Shown here: piece after piece, positions 60,252-64,000 of the stretch
Position numbering within the stretch: the first letter of the stretch is position 1
Layout: every line of letters starts with the position of its first letter
Source: JASGCL01 sp965203915
GTDB taxonomy: Bacteria > Pseudomonadota > Alphaproteobacteria > JASGCL01
NCBI GenBank assembly: GCA_965203915.1
Contig: OZ241918.1
Span: forward strand, 62,001-126,000
DNA: 64,000 bases
Direction of reading: 5' to 3'
The notes under the pieces: generated by a model
What the model was told of the DNA's origin: nothing
What the model saw: the letters and a program-made list of their open reading frames with translations, nothing else
Database searches by the model: none
Program-made: the position numbers and the translations under genes

Positions 60252-62309
60252 TTACTTTTTTATCCTAGCAGAATATATTCCGAAAATAAAGTTGGCGATT
60301 TTTTCGGGCGAAAGATTAGCTATAGCAAGCTGATTATCGGGGCTGGCCTGTTCGATAAATTTGTCGGGCATGTAGCAACCATAAAGCGCGACCCGATGTT
60401 GGCTTGCCGCCTCTTCACCCGTTTGAGGTTTTTCTGTTTTATGAACCTCTAGATTTTGCAATGTGTCGTCCATGTGGCTGTGGAAACCGCCCATCGCCCC
60501 TTCCTCCAACGTTATAAAAATACCATGGGTTGCGGATAATTTTTTTACCATGGCAACATCGATGGGTTTGGCAAAACGGCTGTTGATAATGGTTAGGTTG
60601 TGCAGCAGGTCGTCGGGCTTGTTCTGCTTCTTTAAAATATCAACCGCCGCCAGCGTTTTTTGCACCATCGAGCCCAAAGCCCATAGAGCAATAAGGGGAG
60701 AATGTTGTTGCGCGGGTTGTGCGGCATTTTTCGCCATTGATAATATTTCCCCCTGGCCCAATATTATTTTTTTGGGTTGGGCGGGCATGGCGACACCCAA
60801 ACCGTTGCCGCGTGGAAACCTTATGGCGATAGGCCCCTGGTCATAACTTGCCATGAAATGAATCATGGCGCGCAATTCGGCTTCATCCTGCGGCGCCATC
60901 ACCACCATGTTGGGAAGGGAGAGCAGCATCGTCAAATCAAACGAACCATGATGCGTTGCGCCGTCGGCACCAACAAAACCCGCGCGGTCGATGATAAACC
61001 TGACGGGCAGGTTTTGCACCGCAATGTCATGCACCACCTGGTCAAAGGCGCGTTGTAAAAATGTTGAATAGATGGCGACGAATGGTTTTAAGCCACGGGT
61101 CGCCATGCCGCCCGCGAAGGTAATGGCATGTTGTTCGGCAATACCCACGTCGAAAACATGATGCGGGAATTTTTTTGCCACCGCATCAAGCCCCGTGCCG
61201 TTGGGCATAGCAGCGGTGATGGCCACCACTTTTTTATCCACCGTTATTAATTCGTTTAAACTTTGCGAGACAATGCTGGTGTAGGTTGGCTTGTCGCTTT
61301 TGGTCGATAATGATTTGCCCGACAAAATATCAAATTGGCTGACGCCATGAAACTTATCCACCGCGGCCTCGGCGGGGGCGTAGCCTTTACCTTTTTGCGT
61401 GACGACATGCAACAAAATGGGCATGGTGAGTTTGGATTTTTTAATATTATGAAGCACCGCCACCAAATGGTCGAGGTTATGACCATCGACCACCCCCACA
61501 TAATAAAACCCCAAATGTTCAAAAAAATTACCACCGCTGGCCAAACCGCGCACATAACTTTCGGTTAATTTTAATTTGCGTTTGATGGCTTTGGGTAAAA
61601 AATCAAAGGTGTTAAATGTTAATTGCCGTAAACCCAAAAATGGTTTGCTCGACATCAACATGCTTAAATGGTCGCTCAATGCGCCAACGGGCGGGGCGAT
61701 AGACATATCGTTGTCATTCAAAATAACCAACAAAGGCATTTTTAAATGCCCCGCGTTGTTCATAGCTTCGAAGGTTAGACCCGCGCTCATCGCGCCATCG
61801 CCCACCACCGCTATAACTTTATCCTTGGCCTTGCCCATTTTTTGATTCGCCACCGCCATGCCAAGCGCGGCGGAGATGGCGGTGGAGCTGTGCCCCGCGC
61901 CAAAATGGTCATAGGGGCTTTCGCCTATCATCGTGAAGCCCGACAACCCATGTTCTTGGCGTAGGGTATTCATGCGTTCGCGCCGCCCCGTTAATATTTT
62001 ATGGGGGTAGGATTGATGACCAATGTCCCACACAAGCAGGTCGCGCGGCGTATTAAAAACATAATGCAGGGCAATGGTTAATTCAACCACCCCCAAGCTC
62101 GCGCCCAAATGCCCACCCGTTGTGGCGACCGAAGCCACCATGTCGGCGCGAACCTCCGCCGCCAATTTTATCAGGTCGGCGATAGAAAAATCGCGAAAGT
62201 CTTTTGGGTCATGGATGTTATCCAACAAACGCATGTTGTGATGTTCTTTATTATCTTTTTCACCACGTTTTTTGTTTGGCTTTTGATGGTTTTTTTTTGA
62301 CATAATCAT
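60252..62309 (-). CDS. dxs: 1-deoxy-D-xylulose-5-phosphate synthase
   Basis: First enzyme of the non-mevalonate isoprenoid pathway, thiamine diphosphate dependent. The 685-residue protein includes LVWDIGHQSYPHKILTGR (near 93), GAGHSSTAISAALGMA (near 137), the ThDP motif VGDGAMSAGLTFEAMNNAG (near 165-183) and DRAGFVGADGATHHGSFDL (near 438), all conserved. A charged low-complexity N-terminal extension of about 25 residues precedes MRLLDNIHDPKDFRDF, and translation could also begin at that inner Met. It is downstream of the DEAD-box gene (66 nt). Confidence 0.96.
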   Translation of the reverse strand: MIMSKKNHQKPNKKRGEKDNKEHHNMRLLDNIHDPKDFRDFSIADLIKLAAEVRADMVASVATTGGHLGASLGVVELTIALHYVFNTPRDLLVWDIGHQSYPHKILTGRRERMNTLRQEHGLSGFTMIGESPYDHFGAGHSSTAISAALGMAVANQKMGKAKDKVIAVVGDGAMSAGLTFEAMNNAGHLKMPLLVILNDNDMSIAPPVGALSDHLSMLMSSKPFLGLRQLTFNTFDFLPKAIKRKLKLTESYVRGLASGGNFFEHLGFYYVGVVDGHNLDHLVAVLHNIKKSKLTMPILLHVVTQKGKGYAPAEAAVDKFHGVSQFDILSGKSLSTKSDKPTYTSIVSQSLNELITVDKKVVAITAAMPNGTGLDAVAKKFPHHVFDVGIAEQHAITFAGGMATRGLKPFVAIYSTFLQRAFDQVVHDIAVQNLPVRFIIDRAGFVGADGATHHGSFDLTMLLSLPNMVVMAPQDEAELRAMIHFMASYDQGPIAIRFPRGNGLGVAMPAQPKKIILGQGEILSMAKNAAQPAQQHSPLIALWALGSMVQKTLAAVDILKKQNKPDDLLHNLTIINSRFAKPIDVAMVKKLSATHGIFITLEEGAMGGFHSHMDDTLQNLEVHKTEKPQTGEEAASQHRVALYGCYMPDKFIEQASPDNQLAIANLSPEKIANFIFGIYSARIKK

Positions 62310-62374
62310 TCATCCTATTTATCAAAAATTATTGTGGATATACCCCAGCCGCCCTGCCCCTGTCGCTATCCTAT

Positions 62375-64000
62375 TTAACTTCTCTGTTGTCGTTTATAAA
62401 CCGAGGTCGTTAAAAAACTCGGCAGGGCTTCATCAACTTCGGCTTCGGGCATGCTGGCATTATTGGGCGAGCGATAATTTTGTGAGCGCGATTGCCCTGA
62501 CGGTGCTTGACGGCGTGGGTCGCCTCTTGAATCTCTACTTGAATCTCTGCCTGAATCTCTACTTGAATCCCTGCCTGAATCTCTACCTGAATCTCTGCCT
62601 AAATATCTGCTCGAGCCTCCTCTTGAATCTCCTCTGGCGTCTCTTCTTGAATCGCCCCCGCCCCTCGAATCGCCCCTCGAATCGCCCCTTGAATCGTCTC
62701 GTGGATCATTTCTTGAGTCTCTTTGTTGTCCTCTGTCGGGGTAGTCTCTATAACCGCCTTCGTTTCTATCCCTGCCGCGCTGGTAGGGTCTTTCCCTGCC
62801 ACCAGAGGAAGGAGCATAGGACGAGCGATGAGCCCCCATGTCGCGCGACCCTTCGCGAGATGAACCGCCCAATGAACCGCCCGAGGAACCACCCGACGAA
62901 CCACCCGATGAATGATGGGGGGCGTAGCCGCGCCCACCTTCCCCCGCATGAGTATCCAAGGGCAGAATTTTCTGCTTAATAAGATTTTCCACCGCTGCCA
63001 AATATTCTACTTCATCGTCGGCAACAAAAAGGATAGCCTTACCCGCGCGCCCCGCGCGCCCCGTGCGCCCGATGCGATGCACGTAATCTTCGGCGTTGGT
63101 GGGAACATCCAAATTAAAAACATGGCTAACCTCGGGAATATCTAACCCACGCGCCGCCACGTCAGAACAAACCAACAATTTTATCACACCATCACGAAAC
63201 CCTTGCAGGGTGCGCAAACGTTGATGCTGGTCAAGGTCGCCATGCAATTCTTCGGCTTGAATACCGCGCCCCTTCAGGGCTTTCATCACCATGCCAATAT
63301 CTTTTTTGCGGTTACAAAATATCAAACCATTGTTAATATTTTCGCTTTGCAACAGGCTTATCAAACTTGGCAATTTATCACGCTCGGCAAGGCGCAATTT
63401 ACGCTGGTCGATGGTTTGCGCGGTGCTGGCGGGTGGGGCAACCTCTATCTGTTTGGGGTTGTTCATAAATTGGTGGGTCAGGTTTTTTATTTCGTTGGCC
63501 ATGGTGGCAGAAAAAAGCAAGGTCTGACGCGATTTTGGCAAGAGTTTTAAAATTTTAATAATATCGGGTATGAAACCCATGTCAAGCATTCTATCGGCTT
63601 CATCAATCACCAACAAATTGATGTCGGTCAGGATAAGGCGACTGCGTTCGATATGGTCCAGCAAGCGACCAGGCGTGGCAATAATAATATCGGCACCCGC
63701 CATCAATTCTTTTTTTTGTGGGTCGAAGGCAACGCCGCCTATCAACAAAACCGACCGTAAATTACATTCTTTGCTGTAGGCGTTGATGCTATCCAACACT
63801 TGGCTGGCCAATTCGCGGGTGGGTTCCAATATTAAACAACGCGGCATGCGGGCACGCGATGCCTGGTTGGCCAAAATATCTATCGCGGGCAGGGCGAAGC
63901 TAGCCGTCTTACCGCTGCCCGTTTGGGATATAGCAATAATATCCCGCCCCATTAAAATGGCGGGAATTGATTTTTGTTGAATAGGGGTCGGCGTATGATA
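62375..64000 (-). CDS. DEAD-box RNA helicase (5' end outside the window)
   Basis: The frame is open through the right edge, and the last 16 codons read TPTPIQQKSIPAIL, part of the helicase Q motif, so the gene continues past 64000. Motifs: I QTGSGKT, Ia PTRELASQV, II VIDEADRMLD, III SATMANEI, V DVAARGLDIP and VI HRIGRTGRAGR. A long Arg/Ser/Gly/Asp tail (about 170 residues, with GGSSGG and RDS repeats) follows the helicase core, typical of RhlE-like cold-induced helicases. The tail is built by tandem repeats at DNA level. Role: RNA unwinding in ribosome assembly or RNA decay (family inference). Confidence 0.93.
   Translation of the reverse strand, partial: YHTPTPIQQKSIPAILMGRDIIAISQTGSGKTASFALPAIDILANQASRARMPRCLILEPTRELASQVLDSINAYSKECNLRSVLLIGGVAFDPQKKELMAGADIIIATPGRLLDHIERSRLILTDINLLVIDEADRMLDMGFIPDIIKILKLLPKSRQTLLFSATMANEIKNLTHQFMNNPKQIEVAPPASTAQTIDQRKLRLAERDKLPSLISLLQSENINNGLIFCNRKKDIGMVMKALKGRGIQAEELHGDLDQHQRLRTLQGFRDGVIKLLVCSDVAARGLDIPEVSHVFNLDVPTNAEDYVHRIGRTGRAGRAGKAILFVADDEVEYLAAVENLIKQKILPLDTHAGEGGRGYAPHHSSGGSSGGSSGGSLGGSSREGSRDMGAHRSSYAPSSGGRERPYQRGRDRNEGGYRDYPDRGQQRDSRNDPRDDSRGDSRGDSRGGGDSRRDARGDSRGGSSRYLGRDSGRDSGRDSSRDSGRDSSRDSRGDPRRQAPSGQSRSQNYRSPNNASMPEAEVDEALPSFLTTSVYKRQQRS
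62524..62610 (-). repeat. 12-bp tandem repeats in the helicase tail
   Basis: About seven successive 12-bp units on the plus strand resemble CTTGAATCTCTR or CCTGAATCTCTR; on the coding strand they spell RDSG/RDSS four-residue repeats. Unit length is a multiple of three, so copy changes keep frame. Further GATTCxxC repeats continue to about 62700. Confidence 0.75.

Noticed and set aside
62510..62710. Repeat array that might be CRISPR
   Set aside because: Units of 12 bp have no unique spacers and encode in-frame RDS repeats of the helicase.
62332..62979. Plus-strand 215-codon frame
   Set aside because: It is the antisense of the repeat-rich helicase tail and has low-complexity Leu/Asn/Arg composition caused by the repeats.

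Overview
The window reads as a chromosomal segment of a Gram-negative alphaproteobacterium of intermediate GC content. The supporting genes are an AddAB recombination nuclease, an SspB-type ClpXP adaptor next to a class I fumarase, the leuS-lptE-holA block, a DUF1244 protein, an NDUFAF5/BioC-like methyltransferase, a short RNase D and a lipid A cluster (lpxD-fabZ-lpxA-lpxI). TGA, TAA and TAG all act as stops, so the standard bacterial code holds. A finer placement (marine Rhodospirillales or SAR116-like lineages) is only a guess from the mix of sarcosine-oxidase and kinase/aminotransferase genes.

Layout. 0.6-8.9 kb is a forward run of housekeeping and amino-acid genes: ilvD, sspB, class I fumarase, dapF, cimA, trmJ and a TerC protein. 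8.9-13 kb is the reverse holA-lptE-leuS block. 13.2-19.2 kb holds an RluC/RluD-type pseudouridine synthase, an SRPBCC protein, a two-gene Panacea-type toxin-antitoxin candidate with its own near-consensus promoter, then coaD and gyrA in reverse. 19.5-37.7 kb is a largely forward, more accessory metabolic region: a kinase-PLP enzyme fusion, a repeat-bearing gap, formate-tetrahydrofolate ligase, a VOC gene broken by a stop codon, a glycosyltransferase, a two-domain cupin, tRNA-Cys, a phosphoglycerate-mutase-like phosphatase, a divergent sarcosine-oxidase-like cluster (beta, alpha, gamma, no delta), a two-domain ABC ATPase and a class III aminotransferase. 37.8-39.6 kb is trpG/pabA-trpD. 39.7-40.54 kb is an AT-rich cassette in which two tiny proline-rich proteins sharing a sequence pattern flank a three-helix membrane protein. 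40.6-48.6 kb has xthA and erpA in reverse, then addB-addA. 48.6-54.9 kb is a reverse block: gltX, cysK, a methyltransferase, a metallopeptidase, rnd, a flavodoxin-fold oxidoreductase and an SDR. 55-58.3 kb is the lipid A cluster. 58.3-64 kb is reverse: DUF1244, a TolC-like protein, dxs, and a DEAD-box helicase that runs off the right edge.

How the genes work together. ilvD and cimA both feed branched-chain amino-acid synthesis. Formate-tetrahydrofolate ligase and the sarcosine-oxidase-like cluster both point to folate-linked one-carbon metabolism. lpxD, fabZ, lpxA and lpxI supply early lipid A steps. AddA and AddB form one helicase-nuclease.

The best candidates for something undescribed are the proline-rich/membrane/proline-rich cassette (39.75-40.54 kb), the Panacea operon with its inverted repeat and leaderless promoter, the sarcosine-oxidase-like cluster lacking a delta subunit and with altered cofactor motifs, and an 88-bp nested-hairpin repeat with an apparent internal-deletion derivative. 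Several promoters place their -10 box only 4-9 nt before the start codon, suggesting frequent leaderless mRNAs.
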